Positions 41,617 through 51,950 of a DNA stretch of 64,000 nt are shown in pieces. This DNA is from Symbiodinium natans (taxonomy: Eukaryota > Sar > Dinophyceae > Suessiales > Symbiodiniaceae). Position 1 is the first letter of the stretch. Every line of letters begins with the position of its first letter. A program made the translations under genes and the position numbers. Below the pieces are notes generated by a model, which made no database searches, was not told where the DNA came from, and worked only from the letters and a program-made list of their open reading frames with translations. The stretch is from positions 614,061 through 678,060 of the forward strand of contig CAJNDS010002086.1 in assembly GCA_905221605.1 (NCBI GenBank). The letters are read 5' to 3'.

Positions 41617-41875
41617 CCAAAAGTAGATCCCCTTAACGGTTCCTAAGAGTCACCCAATAGTAGTAGAGGGTACTATTTGGGGGCTTTACTTTTTGGATCC
41701 TGCCAGGGGTCTGGGTAAGAGAGATCTTGCTTGGTAGCCCTGGTTCAAGGATTACCTTGGGGAATGAACCCTATAAAGTGGTTTTTTCCAGCTCATATGC
41801 CTTAATCGGAAATACAGTAGTGTAGGGCGGGGGTAGATGACCCCAATTTTAGGGTTTAATTTTCGTCCGCAAGGT
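41617..41875 (+). mobile_element. Two MITE-like elements in a row
   Basis: 41620-41706 has arms AAAAGTAGATCCCC and GGGGCTTTACTTTTTGGATC. 41755-41875 is a diverged family B copy (CCTTGGGGAATGAACCC ... TTTTCGTCCGCAAGG). A fragment with 'atggttactgggctgcc', the end of family F2, follows near 41912. Confidence 0.65.
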
Positions 41876-44007
41876 GTAAAAGAACCCAAATAGGGTACCC
41901 TCATTCCAATATGGTTACTGGGCTGCCAAGCTTGGCTTGCAAAAGCTCCAATCACCTGCCTTTCAAAGTTCTCAATGGCACCCCACACCCTAAAGTAGGT
42001 CACCCATGTGTTGCATTCAGATGTAGTTCTGTCCTCTCGTTCAGAGAAGGCTTGCAGCAGAGCTCTACAAGAGCAGAAATTAGACTGTGTTTCGAATTTT
42101 CCCCGGCCTTTTCCGCCTTTTTCTCTCATTTACAGGCGAACGGCGAACGAAGCAAGCGCATGAAATGTACTCAATGGGGCCTTCGCCAGCTCACTATTTT
42201 ATAAGCCAAATTAAATATAAGGATATTATGGTAGATCAAGGCCACTAAAACATCAAAACCATCTAGTAATTCATCAGGACGTACGGACGCTTGATATTGT
42301 TTATTGGGTTTTCCTTTGTGCTGTTCAACAGGGCCAAAGACCCTATATTATACGATATAAAGGCCCCTTAGATATCAACAAAACTAATGTACTAAAAAAG
42401 TTCATGTTTAACTCGCTACAAGGGGCTTTGAGTGAGCGAAAGAAAAGAAGTTACAATGCTGCAAGAAACAAGGAACGACAACTATAAAGCGAATCATCAG
42501 TTGAATATTGCGAGAATACGAAACTCTGAAATTCTTCAATCTGCAAAACTATTAATGTGCCCTAAACCCTAAACCCTAAACCCTAAGCCCCCTTAAAACC
42601 CTAAGAGAATCCGAGCAGGTCTCATCCAGAGGGCGGCCGGCGCACACTATGTACGACTCTCGCCGGAACCTCTTTATCATCTGCTCCCGCCTCGGACTCC
42701 ACTCCTTAAGGACCAAATGAACCCTAGAAGGGTTTATGGTTCATATAGCTTACTAGGGGTTATAGTAGCATATGGTATTAGGACCTCAATTTTCAGGTGT
42801 GGAGTTGAGCCCATTTCGGAAGAAAAAGGTGGCACAGGGCTTGAGGCAAAAATCTTGGGTCGGTGCTGAGACGCGTAGGTTGGTTTTTTGGAAGCCGACG
42901 CCCACCGAAGGTAGCCGTTCCTCCGTTTAGGGTGTAGGGTTTAGGGTTTAGGGTTTAGGGTTTAGGGTTTAGGGTTTAGGGTTTAGGGTTACACACCTGG
43001 CTGTCACTTTGTGTAAGCCCAAGGCATCTCATAGCCTGGCTTGACCTCAAAAAGCCCCACGCCTTCCAACCCACGAATTACTTGGGGGGGGGGGGGGGGG
43101 TGATGCTTGGCAGGCCATCCCTAACCCCCTTGCAAGAAAGCAACAACTAGGCAGAAATCTCTTGCTGAGGGGCCCCTCTAGCAACCCGGGTTTAGGGTTT
43201 AGTGTTTAGAGTTTAGAGTTCAGGTTTCACGGACCCCCACTGGGAATAGAAGTCCCTGATCTCTCAGGAGGTCCTGAGCAGATATGCATCTCCAGACACA
43301 CCCGACCACCAAGAAGTTATGCTTCTGAGAGCAGCTCGCTGCAATTGTGGTTCAATTTGGCCTTTCTGGCCATTGGCATGGGTTTGCTTTTTAGGCGATT
43401 AGGGGTGTGAACGAAGTATTTCGCTGGCGCAGGGATTTCTACGGGAAACAGGCTATGCAACAGGTCCGCATGTGCGTTGCTTCGATCCTTGCACAAGGCT
43501 CAGTCTGGACCAAACCAAACCCTTTCAGCCTCAAACCTCTCTTCACCGCACTGATGAACCCTAAAGCCCAAGCCCCTAAATCCTAAACCCTAAACCCTAC
43601 TGTGAACTGTGGAAGTCTAAACCGGGCATTGTTTTTCAAGCAAATCATTCAGGGAGAAAAAACATGGAAGTCGTTACAGTTCGGCGTTCAATGGGGGGAA
43701 ATGGATTTGCAATGTAGGGCACTGCGCAAACATGGCACAAGTGACGTAGGTATCGTGAGAAACGCGAGAGAATTCGCTGGATCGAGCAAAGTCTCAAAGT
43801 ATTGGCAAAACTGAGTTTTACCCATGCTTTGGTGCTGCCCAACAAAACATTCCACCCACAGCGTTCACTGGGGAATTCTGATCTGGTAATTATAGTGCTT
43901 TATTCGCCTTCGCTTGAACCGGTGCGTTCGTTGGGGTTTAGACGTATTTGAAAGGGGTGGTTTCGACTTCCGTTGTCGCCAGTAAACCCTAAACCCTTAG
44001 ATGCTGA
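41876..44007. other. Region with arrays, decayed MITEs, no recognised gene
   Basis: 42180-42540 is AT-richer, non-coding. CCCTAAA at 42558-42585; a diverged family B copy around 42706-42800; TTTAGGG at 42927-42990; G16 near 43085; TTTAGGG variants at 43192-43228. The plus frame 43602-43814 has no motif. Confidence 0.5.
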
Positions 44008-44017
44008 GACACTGTAG

Positions 44018-44089
44018 AATCGAGAAGTGTGCCGAAGTTGCTCGATGATCCCAAGGTGAAACTGCTCACTGGCCGGACGCACCAGATCC
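44018..44089 (+). CDS. RluA-type pseudouridine synthase, exon with TGRTHQIR
   Basis: The frame reads KLLDDPKVKLLTGRTHQIR. 'L-x-T/S-G-R-T-H-Q-I-R' is the conserved late motif of the RluA/RluC/Pus family, which isomerises uridine to pseudouridine in rRNA or tRNA. The exon begins after a possible acceptor (actgtag|aat) and ends at C 44089, one base into the arginine codon. Splicing to 44648 completes R and gives the consensus QIRVHMASIG. The catalytic-aspartate exon (motif with H-R-L-D) should lie upstream, but I could not find it in this window. Confidence 0.7.
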
Positions 44090-44647
44090 GTGCCTTGGCC
44101 GCAGGTATATGGTTTAGGGTTTAGGGTTTAGGGTTTAGGGTTTAGGGGGGGGGGGGGGAGTATTGCAACACTGGGCTAGCGATCTTGGGGACGAACTGAA
44201 CCCTGAAATTGGTGCCCTGTGCTACTATAATTCCTATTCAGGCATATGAACCCTGGCATAGTTGCTTGGGAAGCTCCGTTTGGCAGACTGCGAGCGAAGA
44301 TGAGGAACACGAAGTCAAGGAGCACAGACGCGACTCATTCGACGGAGGGACTTCGACACATTCCAAATGCACCAAAGTTTGGGGGTGGGGGGGTGGGGGG
44401 GGGGAGCCGTTTAGGGTTCACTTTGGGCTCGTGTTGGCTGAGCAGTCGGGAAAGGCTGACCTTAGGAGAAGATTTAGGCGTGCTTGGGCTTAGCCGAAGA
44501 CCCACCCTGGGAACGAAATAAACCCTAAAATTGGGGTCATAGACACTCCTAATCCTAATACAGTTCCGAACCATAAACCCTTGAAGGGTTCATTTTGGTC
44601 CCCAAAACAAGCTCCACCCTTGCAAGCCCAGAAATGGGGCTTCAGAG
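44090..44647 (+). other. Intron, 558 nt, carrying TTTAGGG array and MITE pieces
   Basis: Donor GTGCCTTGG, acceptor TTCAGAG before GTGTAC. The split codon c|gt gives arginine, restoring the RluA consensus across the junction. The intron contains a TTTAGGG array (44110-44145), a G-run, a partial family B element (44183-44255) and a further family B element (44499-44605). Direct repeat GTG at both borders. Confidence 0.65.
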
Positions 44648-44784
44648 GTGTACACATGGCCAGCATCGGACGCCCTCTGATTGGTGACGTCCTCTATGGC
44701 TTGGAGGTCCACTTTGGGTTTGGGGCAAGAGGATTTGGATGCGAATTCATGCAAGATCCGGGGCGTCGCCTTGTGCTAGACTAG
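44648..44784 (+). CDS. RluA-type pseudouridine synthase, exon with HMASIGRPLIGD
   Basis: Frame reads VHMASIGRPLIGDVLYG, the conserved continuation after TGRTHQIR in RluA-type synthases. The residues after LYG (LEVHFGFGARGFGCEF...) do not resemble the family, so a donor probably lies just after 44717 (for example 'ggag|gtccac'), and the open frame to the stop at 44784 is intron read-through. In the unspliced frame the motif is preceded by unrelated sequence, supporting an exon start at 44648. Confidence 0.65.
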
Positions 44785-44845
44785 ACAATCTCAAAGGAGT
44801 GCCTCAAGCCCCTAATCGGCATCCGCTGACCAGTCCCCCTGAGCC

Positions 44846-45026
44846 TCAGAAACCCTAAACCCGAAACCCGAAACCGTGGACTTCAATGTGTGAGAGAGTT
44901 GGAAGGGTCGAGCTTGTTAAAGCCCACAGATGCACACTGGCAGTCTGAAGCCTCTGTACGAAGCCTGGGCAACTCTAAGCCCTAAACCCTAAACCCTAAA
45001 CCCTAAACCCTAAACCCTAAACCCCT
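44846..45026 (-). repeat. CCCGAAA and CCCTAAA arrays
   Basis: Short CCCGAAA run near 44848 and a six-unit CCCTAAA array at 44983-45025. The flank 45030-45120 reads a basic minus frame (VRRKRTERQWRKRREHQ), unassigned. Confidence 0.85.
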
Positions 45027-45125
45027 GCTCAGCTTGCAAGTAGGTGCCCTGGTGCTCACGCCTCTTCCTCCATTGCCGCTCCGTGCGCTTCCGCCGCACG
45101 GCTGAGAACTCTTGGCAGGACATTG

Positions 45126-45390
45126 TGGTACTTACCTGTAGATATGAGTTGTTAGTGTATAATGTGTTACTGTATCATATTATTATGTTATTTGATGATG
45201 TTATTGCATAAGTGTATTCTCAGATTGTGGTACTTAATAACCTGTAGATATTAGTTGTTAGTAGGAGAATGTTTTACTGTCATATATTGTTGTACCACAT
45301 TATGAAGTGATAACATAACTGTATTTTTATCATATTATGATGTTATTAAATAACCGTATATATATATATATGTGTGTGTTCTGTTATTAT
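45126..45390. repeat. AT-rich duplication of about 100 bp
   Basis: 'gtggtactta(at)aacctgtagata' starts two related segments at 45126 and 45228, both rich in ATGTTATT words; ends in (TA)n(TG)n at 45356-45378. Confidence 0.7.
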
Positions 45391-45586
45391 ATTCTTACCT
45401 ACCCGTATGGGACCTTGCACTTCTCCGACCTGGCACTCTCACGACGCTCCACCCGGTTGAGCCCCATTGAACCCCGTTTCGAAGGGGCACATGTGGGAGC
45501 CTCTTGCGCGACACGAAAAACAAAGGGGTTTAGGGCTTAGGGTTTAGGCTTTAGGGTTCATAGCAGGCGTTTCCGAACACCACGCC

Positions 45587-45587
<1 letters not shown>

Positions 45588-45642
<55 letters not shown>
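45588..45642 (+). repeat. (ATC)n microsatellite
   Basis: About 18 perfect ATC triplets. Confidence 0.97.
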
Positions 45643-45643
<1 letters not shown>

Positions 45644-46421
45644 GTGTCATGATGCCACTGTGCTGCCGACTTTGTCTGTTTGGCAAGTCAAGCGAGCTAA
45701 GGCGACCTCACATTTGCTGTCGTCGACGTTGATGTGCCTTTGCCACCGGCTTTGTGTGACGCACTTGCCGCGTTGACGGAGATCGAAAGCTGGAGCGAGG
45801 ATCAACAAGTGCTGAATGCCTTATGCCAGCTCTGATTCACCAAGCTACCCGAAGTATAGCAGGCTTGCTTCGTTGATTCGTTGTCGATAGAACCTCTCAC
45901 AGCCTCGGAGACCCCGAAGTTCTGAAGCTGAAAATCTCAATCCCCTGTCAATTTCCGAACACCTATGAAGTCCCCCATGATTCAAATCCCTTCCCAAAAA
46001 AGTCCGCAGCAAAAGCTCGAGTGAGCAACGGTGCCTGTGCAGAAGCCCGAACGTTTTCAGAATCGAGAACTCTCAGCTTCATCGCCCTAACATAGGGGTC
46101 GAAATAGTACTAATAGTACCCCCTAGTGGTCCGTGTATATTTATATAGCAAGCACCCCCCCCCCCCAAAAAAAAAAAAGAAAAAACAACAAAAACAACCT
46201 ACTAATGTCCCTATATGAAAGCTGTTCCGAGAGGCCGCTGGAAAAGTGCCGCCTCCTTCCTCGAAGCCGCCGGCTCCGAAGGCCGGCTCCCAAACAGATC
46301 CGGGCACAGGTTTAGGGTTTAGGGTTTAGGGTTTTTTAGCCCAGAATCCCTTCTAAACCTTAGAAGGGTTTAGAGGTCCAAGCATGAATCTGGCTGGTCC
46401 TCAAGCCCAGCAGCAACAACG
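45643..46421. other. Stretch without a recognisable gene
   Basis: Contains C11/A12 homopolymers near 46157-46180 and a short TTTAGGG run at 46310-46335. No coding family seen. Confidence 0.5.
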
Positions 46422-46473
46422 GTTTAGGGTTTAGGGTTTAGGGTTTAGGGTTTAGGGTTTAGGGTTTAGGGTA
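46422..46473 (+). repeat. TTTAGGG array, 7 units
   Basis: Clean array. Confidence 0.95.
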
Positions 46474-46564
46474 AACATCCTTTAGTGAACTTGAGGTACA
46501 GAAGTTGAGACCAGGGTCTGATCTCAAAACCCTGAGCCCTGAAAGGTGTGAAAGCTGCTTATAA

Positions 46565-46676
46565 CTTTGTGGTGCTTTGCTGTAACTTTACATCTTTAGC
46601 TTTTTTGGGTTTATTGGGTTTCTTCAGAAGGCAGCTAAAAATTAAATTCGCAGCTACCCTCCTAAGTGCAGCCAAG
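46565..46676 (+). mobile_element. MITE family H, copy 2, with ATAA duplication
   Basis: CTTTGTGGTGCTTTGCTGTA ... CCTAAGTGCAGCCAAG, 112 bp. ATAA occurs immediately before (46561-46564) and after (46677-46680), a clean 4-bp target-site duplication that defines the element ends. Confidence 0.9.
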
Positions 46677-48059
46677 ATAAAGGCCTTACTCTGATTGCAA
46701 GTTGGTTTAGACTCTGTGGCTTTGGCGCCCGTGAGAGTTGGGGAGGTTAGCCTCTTTTGAACGGTCAGGATCATCGGATCTACGACTCTGGGCTTCGGGA
46801 TTGTTGCACTCTTGGAGGATTCAGCTACCAGGACGTGCCAGGCTTCGGGGGCTGCCCCCCCGAATCCCTACAAGGCCCTGAGCCCCCAAAAACCCTTCTC
46901 TGAAGGCCGGCACGTGGCTCGGCGAGGCTGGGCGTCGAAGCCTGTGTTGATTGACACTTGCTGAAACGACTACAACCGCAGGGAACAAGATGTGTGAGAA
47001 TGCAGTGCAGGAATGGTAAAGTGATCTCATGCCGGCTCCCGAAATGTGATCACCCTGACTGTTTCACAGATGTTCATAACATATGGACGTCCAATGTAAT
47101 CATCAGTGAGCTTCGCAAGCGCAGCAGGCACGTGGCCTCTCTAAACGCTACGGCCTGTCTGCAGAGCCTTGGATGCTCTTGGAAAAAATGTTGGCCATTC
47201 TGGCATTCTTGTGCGCTACCGAAAGAAATCCATACAGGTTCATGTTGTTGAGAAGCTGCTAAGAGAAGCCAAGGAACACCTGCGGACCATTGTCTTGGCC
47301 TTACGAACGACAAGTGCTTTGGGTGTTCTGACACGTTTTGCAATGTCACGGCTTGCTAAATAGGTACTAGGAATTATTTCAGAGCCGGGACTGTGATTTT
47401 GCCGAGGTGTTCACAATTCGGCTCTAGAGGGGTTCCAGGGATCCCCCTAAGTCGAGTCTTGACACGGCGGCAGCCAGCCCAAAACTAGTGATAGCCTAAG
47501 GGCTTGGGCTTCGTAAAACGATCACGACTCAAGTTTCAAGCCTGCCAGTTAGACAACATGATATCGTGGCCATGGTGCCTGCATGCTCTACCAACAGTTC
47601 AAGTCACCTAGACCCTAAACCCTAAACCCTAAACCTTAAACCCTAAACCTTAAACCTTAAAACCCCTGCCCAAAGCAAGCACACTGAGGAGACCCATCTG
47701 CAGCGCAGCATCAAGGTGCCTGGCGCAAGGCCTCTTTCAGGGCCCACATTATGTAGTGGGGATACCATAAATTGGTCTAGAGCGGGATCGTTCATGTAGG
47801 GGGTCGCAAGTTTCCTCAAGACTTCGATCCATCGAAGAGAGAGGAAGAAAGAGAGCAGAAGACCACATGAAGGAAGGAAGCAGGGGGAACAACAACTCAC
47901 AAGCAGCACGAGCTAGTGTCATGATGCAACCACCTTGCTGGATCTGCAGTCTCAGCTTCAAGGGGTCAAGCCATTGTCTCGAAGTTTCGGCGGCTTGGCA
48001 TCAGTGCTCCATCATGCCCACTGTTCCCGAGACGATGAAGGCCAGGGAGTCGCATGATG
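46677..48059. other. Stretch with weak coding signals only
   Basis: 46958-47251 and 47169-47363 (plus) read protein-like text (FTDVHNIWTSNVIISELRKR; IQVHVVEKLLREAKEHLRTI) but in two frames and without a family. A CCCTAAA/CCTTAAA run lies at 47610-47660 and TTTAGGG variants at 48060-48115. Confidence 0.4.
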
Positions 48060-48431
48060 CGTGGGTTTAGGGTGCGGGTTTAGGGTGTAAGGTTGAGGGT
48101 TTAGGGTTCAGGGGTCTTCAGCAGCCTGGGATAGCGATGGGTCTCGGGAAACAACGATCAGAGTCGTACGAAGCCGCTGCAAGAGCCCCAGAGCCGGAAT
48201 CCCCAAATCCCTAGGGCATCCTAAGGCATCGAACCCCTGATGCCCCAAAACTTACCAGCAGGCCATCAACGCAGCTTGCCGGAGCAAAGGGGGGCACTAT
48301 GCAGGCCAGCTTCAAGTTGTGTGGGAGTTGGAGAAGGGGAAGTCCTAAACCCTAACCCCCTAAACCTCCGAAATCCCAAAAACTCTTCTAAGCCCTAAGC
48401 CCCCAAACTCTAAATCCCCTAACCCACCGGC

Positions 48432-48548
48432 ATGGAGCCGCAGCCCCATGGAGCTGGCACAGGCTACAGCTGCAAGGTCGTGTCCTGGGACGACGTCAGC
48501 AGGGGCACGGTGGGTGGCTCCCTGTCTTGCTGGGGTGCGAACATCACA
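48432..48548 (+). CDS. Unknown gene, exon with SLSCWGANIT
   Basis: Open frame with clear coding bias reads GAGTGYSCKVVSWDDVSRGT then VGGSLSCWGANIT. It ends where a GA-type donor (GACGCC) is proposed. Joining to 49286 gives GANIT+DTYLKSRSG in frame. I do not recognise the domain. It may be the first exon seen of a plus-strand gene that extends to about 52.0 kb. Confidence 0.55.
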
Positions 48549-49285
48549 GACGCCAGGCTCGCAGAATCGTCACAAACCCAATTTTCTGAAGGCGCTAGAA
48601 AACGAGGCGGCTTCAGCATTTTATGGGGTTTCTACTTTCAAGGGCTATAAGGACTCCAGCAGGGTTTCCGTACCTGCAATGCCACCCACCTCGCTAAGAA
48701 TCCCGATGTCCATTGTGGGTCTGGTATTTAGCCTTCGGCTTCCAACCACAACGTCACAGGGCTTTTGAGCCCTAACAATCCAACGCCCCTTGGTGGGTGC
48801 TCAGGGTGATCATGATGCCATGAGCACGTCCGAAGTAGGGTTTAGGGTTTAGGGTTTAGGGTTTAGGGTTTAAACTTTCTTCCGAACCCCCCTCCGCCCT
48901 CCCAGGCTCAGGGCTGCCTCAAGCTTCTTACCCGTCTTAGGGTTTAGGGTTTAGGGTTTAGAGTTTAGGGTTTAGGGTTTAGGGTTTACAGTAGTTTACA
49001 TTTTCGGAAGAAGGCGCGGAATCCTGCAAAGGGCTTTTGGAGGGAAGGCATGATACTGAAACATCTCCCAACCAGCAAGAAGACAGATCCCTGAACAGCA
49101 TCCGGCGGCTGGATTGGTACTTGAACCTCAAGATCTTACGGCTCATGCCGTGAGCCAGGCCCCCTGATCCCACACTTCAGTTTAGGGTTTAGGGTTTAGG
49201 TTTAGGGTTTAGGGTTTAGGGTTTAGGGTTTAGGGTTTAGGGTTTAGGATTCTTCTTTCAGTCGTGATCGAGAGCCCCTTCTCAG
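48549..49285 (+). other. Proposed 737-nt intron with three TTTAGGG arrays
   Basis: Starts GACGCC and ends TTCTCAG; the trinucleotide GAC is repeated at both borders, so the cut could also be read a few bases over. GA donors have been reported in symbiodiniacean genomes. Arrays at 48836-48872, 48937-48990 and 49180-49248 all run in the TTTAGGG sense. Confidence 0.5.
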
Positions 49286-49390
49286 GACACCTACCTCAAA
49301 AGTCGCAGCGGCACGGCGCTGTTTACGGTGCGCAGCGAGAACTGGGACGAGAAGCTCGGGGTCGTTGGCGCCCAGGACCAGCCGGGGGTC
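49286..49390 (+). CDS. Unknown gene, exon with LFTVRSENWDEKLGVV
   Basis: Frame reads DTYLKSRSGTALFTVRSENW and DEKLGVVGAQ with G/C third positions. It begins right after CTCAG and may end at 49375, where CAG|GAC again offers a GA donor. A TTTAGGG array follows at 49393. Same strand and phase logic as 48432-48548. Confidence 0.55.
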
Positions 49391-49392
49391 AG

Positions 49393-49425
49393 GTTTAGGG
49401 TTTAGGGTTTAGGGTTTAGGGTTCA
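49393..49425 (+). repeat. TTTAGGG array, about 5 units
   Basis: Directly follows an exon; a CCCTAAA array in the other sense is at 49702-49745. Confidence 0.95.
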
Positions 49426-49779
49426 GAGGGGTGTGGGTGAAGGGGATCGTAGATTCTAGTGGTTGGAGTTGGCACATTTGATTGAAGCGCTCTGAAGTAG
49501 AATGCTGTTGATGAGTATGATCGGTTAGCTCTTGCAATGCCAAGTAGCTCCTTTCCATTTTCGGAGGCGCTGGTGGGAGGGCATCGCATTCGGGTCTGGT
49601 ATGTAGCGCACGAGTGCTTAGGATCAAGCAATCTGACATGTATGCTTCAGGAGGGAGGGGGGGTTCAAGGGAAAGAACTCCGTTCAACTCGTGGGTTTCT
49701 AAACCCTAAACCCTAACCCTAAACCCTAAACCCTAAACCCTAAACCGTTGGAGCCCTGATTCCCAGATACCTCGAACCC

Positions 49780-49905
49780 CAAAGCCCATCGGATCTGAGC
49801 CCTCCTGTGAATCCTGAGGAGGTAGCAGTGGTGGCAGGCGAGGCTGGTACTTGTGTGCGAAACATCTTGGGGACGCGCTTGAACTACTCTTTGGTTAAGA
49901 GCGCC
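49780..49905 (+). CDS. Coding-like island
   Basis: Frame reads VNPEEVAVVAGEAGTCVRNI. Coding-like and on the same strand as the exons at 48432 and 49286. Unassigned. Confidence 0.3.
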
Positions 49906-49989
49906 AAAATATGCAGAATAATAACCCCTATATTGCCTTTATAACAAGGAATAATATCTTACATTTTTTGTGGGGTTCCTTAAGCATAT

Positions 49990-50175
49990 GGTAGTGAAAG
50001 GCATCCCCTACATAAGGTGCGCAGTCCCTTTTTTGGGGATTCCCTCATAAGGGTTTGTTGAGAGGTACCCTTACTTTGGGGGATTCCTAGAATAAGGGTT
50101 ATATGAGAGGTACCCTTATTTTTGCGGATTCCTATACTAAGGGTTATACTCGTATCATTTCGGGGTATATAAGAG
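49990..50175 (+). repeat. Tandem repeat of about 50 bp
   Basis: 'gagaggtacccttactttgggggattcct' plus 'aataagggtt' repeats about three times with variation (near 50062, 50106, 50170). May derive from a small MITE. Confidence 0.7.
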
Positions 50176-50317
50176 TTACCCTTTTTTTGGGAAACCCCCC
50201 TGAAGTGGGGCTGTCTACCGCTGCATTCTGTTGTACGCGATTCTCCCAGCAGTTGAGCTCTTCAACGTCCCCGGAGTCCCTAAACGAAGCTTGGATCACT
50301 TCTACTTTCCTTCCAGG

Positions 50318-50407
50318 ATGGGCTATGAGGCCCTATAACCCCCATAAGCAGCCCCAGAAAAAGCCCCCTTTTGAGGCATTTTGAGGGTTATAAGGTCTAA
50401 TCGCCCA
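50318..50407 (+). mobile_element. MITE family G, copy 1
   Basis: Inverted ends AGGATGGGCTATGAGGCCCT and the complement near CGCCCATCCT. It separates two open plus stretches: 50210-50316 (VYRCILLYAILPAVELFNVP) and 50420-50508 (PVTLRTILQELGARLGRLQQ). The right flank supplies TTTGCAG, a usable acceptor. A deletion derivative lies at 50508-50545. Confidence 0.75.
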
Positions 50408-50548
50408 TCCTTTGCAGGAAAAGGGGCAGGACCGCCTCAACCTGTGACCCTTCGCACGATCCTTCAGGAGCTCGGGGCGCGACTGGGTCGTCTTCAGCAG
50501 ATGTTACCAGGATGGGCTATTAGGACCCATGCTCCCATCCTTTCTTTA

Positions 50549-50755
50549 ACCCTAAAACCCTAAACCCTAAACCCTAAACCCTAAACCTTAAACCTTTTGC
50601 AAGGTCTTCTCCGAAGGTACAGGCTGAGGTGATAGGGTGCCCCCCACGCCCTCCAACTTGGGTTTCAAGTGCAAGGTTCTGGGCATGAGGGTTGAGGTTT
50701 AGAGTTTAGGGTTTTAGGGTTTAGAGTTTAGGGTTTAGGGTTTAGGGTTTTGGGT
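50549..50755. repeat. CCCTAAA and TTTAGGG arrays
   Basis: 50549-50597 CCCTAAA with CCTTAAA variants; 50693-50755 TTTAGGG with TTTAGAG variants. Confidence 0.9.
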
Positions 50756-50828
50756 ATTTACCGGCAGGCCCTCAGGATTTAGCTTAGGACCCTTGGTGAC
50801 CGTGCTTGAGCTTTGGCATGGCCTTAAG

Positions 50829-50893
50829 GTACGGAAAGTACGCGGGCCTTCCCAGCGACACGGACTTGTCCGACGCTGCCCTGGATGCCAAAT
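50829..50893 (+). CDS. Unknown gene, exon left of MITE H intron
   Basis: After TTAAG the frame reads YGKYAGLPSDTDLSDAALDA and K, ending with T of a split TGC codon. Clear coding bias. Joined to 51012 it gives ...DAKC+SIRFQTTF in frame. No family recognised. Confidence 0.6.
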
Positions 50894-51011
50894 GCTCCTT
50901 TGTGGTGCTTTACTGTAACTTTACATCTTTAGCCTTTTTGGGTTTATTGGGTTTCTGAATACGGCAGCTAAAAGTTTATAATTTTTTGCTACCCTCCTAA
51001 GTGCAGTCAAG
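50894..51011 (+). mobile_element. MITE family H, copy 3, acting as a GC-AG intron
   Basis: The element proper is 50898-51011 (CTTTGTGGTGCTTTACTGTA ... AAGTGCAGTCAAG), 114 bp. GCTC stands before it (50894-50897) and after it (51012-51015): a 4-bp target duplication. The left copy's GC serves as donor and the element's terminal CAAG as acceptor, so a 118-nt intron (GC-AG) restores the pre-insertion reading frame exactly. This is introner-like intron creation. Confidence 0.8.
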
Positions 51012-51078
51012 GCTCCATCCGCTTCCAGACCACCTTTCTGCCGGTGGAAGCCCCTGGTTCCGGCGACTGCGCAGCAAA
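51012..51078 (+). CDS. Unknown gene, exon right of MITE H intron
   Basis: Frame reads SIRFQTTFLPVEAPGSGDCA with G/C third positions, continuing the frame of 50829-50893. The exon end is uncertain (about 51070-51080). Confidence 0.6.
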
Positions 51079-51117
51079 GCAAAAAAGCCCCCCAAACCCT
51101 ACACAACAGATGCCCAA

Positions 51118-51205
51118 AACCCTAAACCCTAAACCCCTAAACCCTAAACCCTAAACCCTAAACCCTAAACCCTAAACCCTAAACCCTAAACCCTAAACCC
51201 TAAGC
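51118..51205 (-). repeat. CCCTAAA array, about 12 units
   Basis: Near-perfect. Lies between two plus-strand coding islands. Confidence 0.95.
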
Positions 51206-51245
51206 CTAGAGAGCTTATGGCCCTAAAGCCCCCCCGGCAATCACG

Positions 51246-51460
51246 AGGACGGGGCACCCTGGAGTTTGCCACAGAGGCGTACAACTACAACACCCGGGAA
51301 GACTCTGACCCCAGGAGCAGCTCTGCGCTGAGCTGTTTCGGAAGAGTTTAGGGTCTAGGGTTTAGGGTTTAGGGTTTTGCTTTGCTGTGCTGAAGTGGTG
51401 CTCGACAAGTGCGTCCTCTGGCCACACAAGCCCCTCACGCTCCCAAGTCTGTGGCAGGAA
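51246..51460 (+). CDS. Two coding-like islands around a TTTAGGG run
   Basis: 51246-51335 reads GTLEFATEAYNYNTREDSDP; 51388-51460 reads EVVLDKCVLWPHKPLTLPSL. Between them is a TTTAGGG run (51343-51376). Both have coding bias on plus and may be further exons of the gene seen at 50829-51078. Unassigned. Confidence 0.4.
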
Positions 51461-51950
51461 TCTCCTCCTGCTGTGCACCAGCCAGGGCATAGCCGTCCAA
51501 CAGGACCCGCTAAAACTCGGCCTAACCCTAAACCCTAAACCCTAATATCCGACCTATCGATCCCTGTTTCAGTCGTTAGCAGCTTTAGCAAGCCATCGGT
51601 GAGGTTGCTTGAGAGAGCCTCATGCTCACTGCAGGCTTAGGTTACGGGCTTTGGCACGGGGGTTCAAAGGGTGCTGCAATGTACGACCACATGCCAGTCT
51701 TATGTCGGACACTCTTGCCTTTCAGAGAAGGACGGTCATGTTTGATTGAGAGAGGCAGCAGCCAGTTAAACTGCTTTTGAAGACAGACTTCTGCGACCAA
51801 AAGAGCTTGCATAGGATGAAGGCCTTTGAAGGACCACCAAGCTTCTGAAACCTAACGCAGTGGGCCTCGGGCTATGCCTTTGAGTTTCAGGTCCTCTCCC
51901 AAACCTTCGCGGTTAGCTCTTGTCATACACCCATATGCGTGCGTTGCCAG

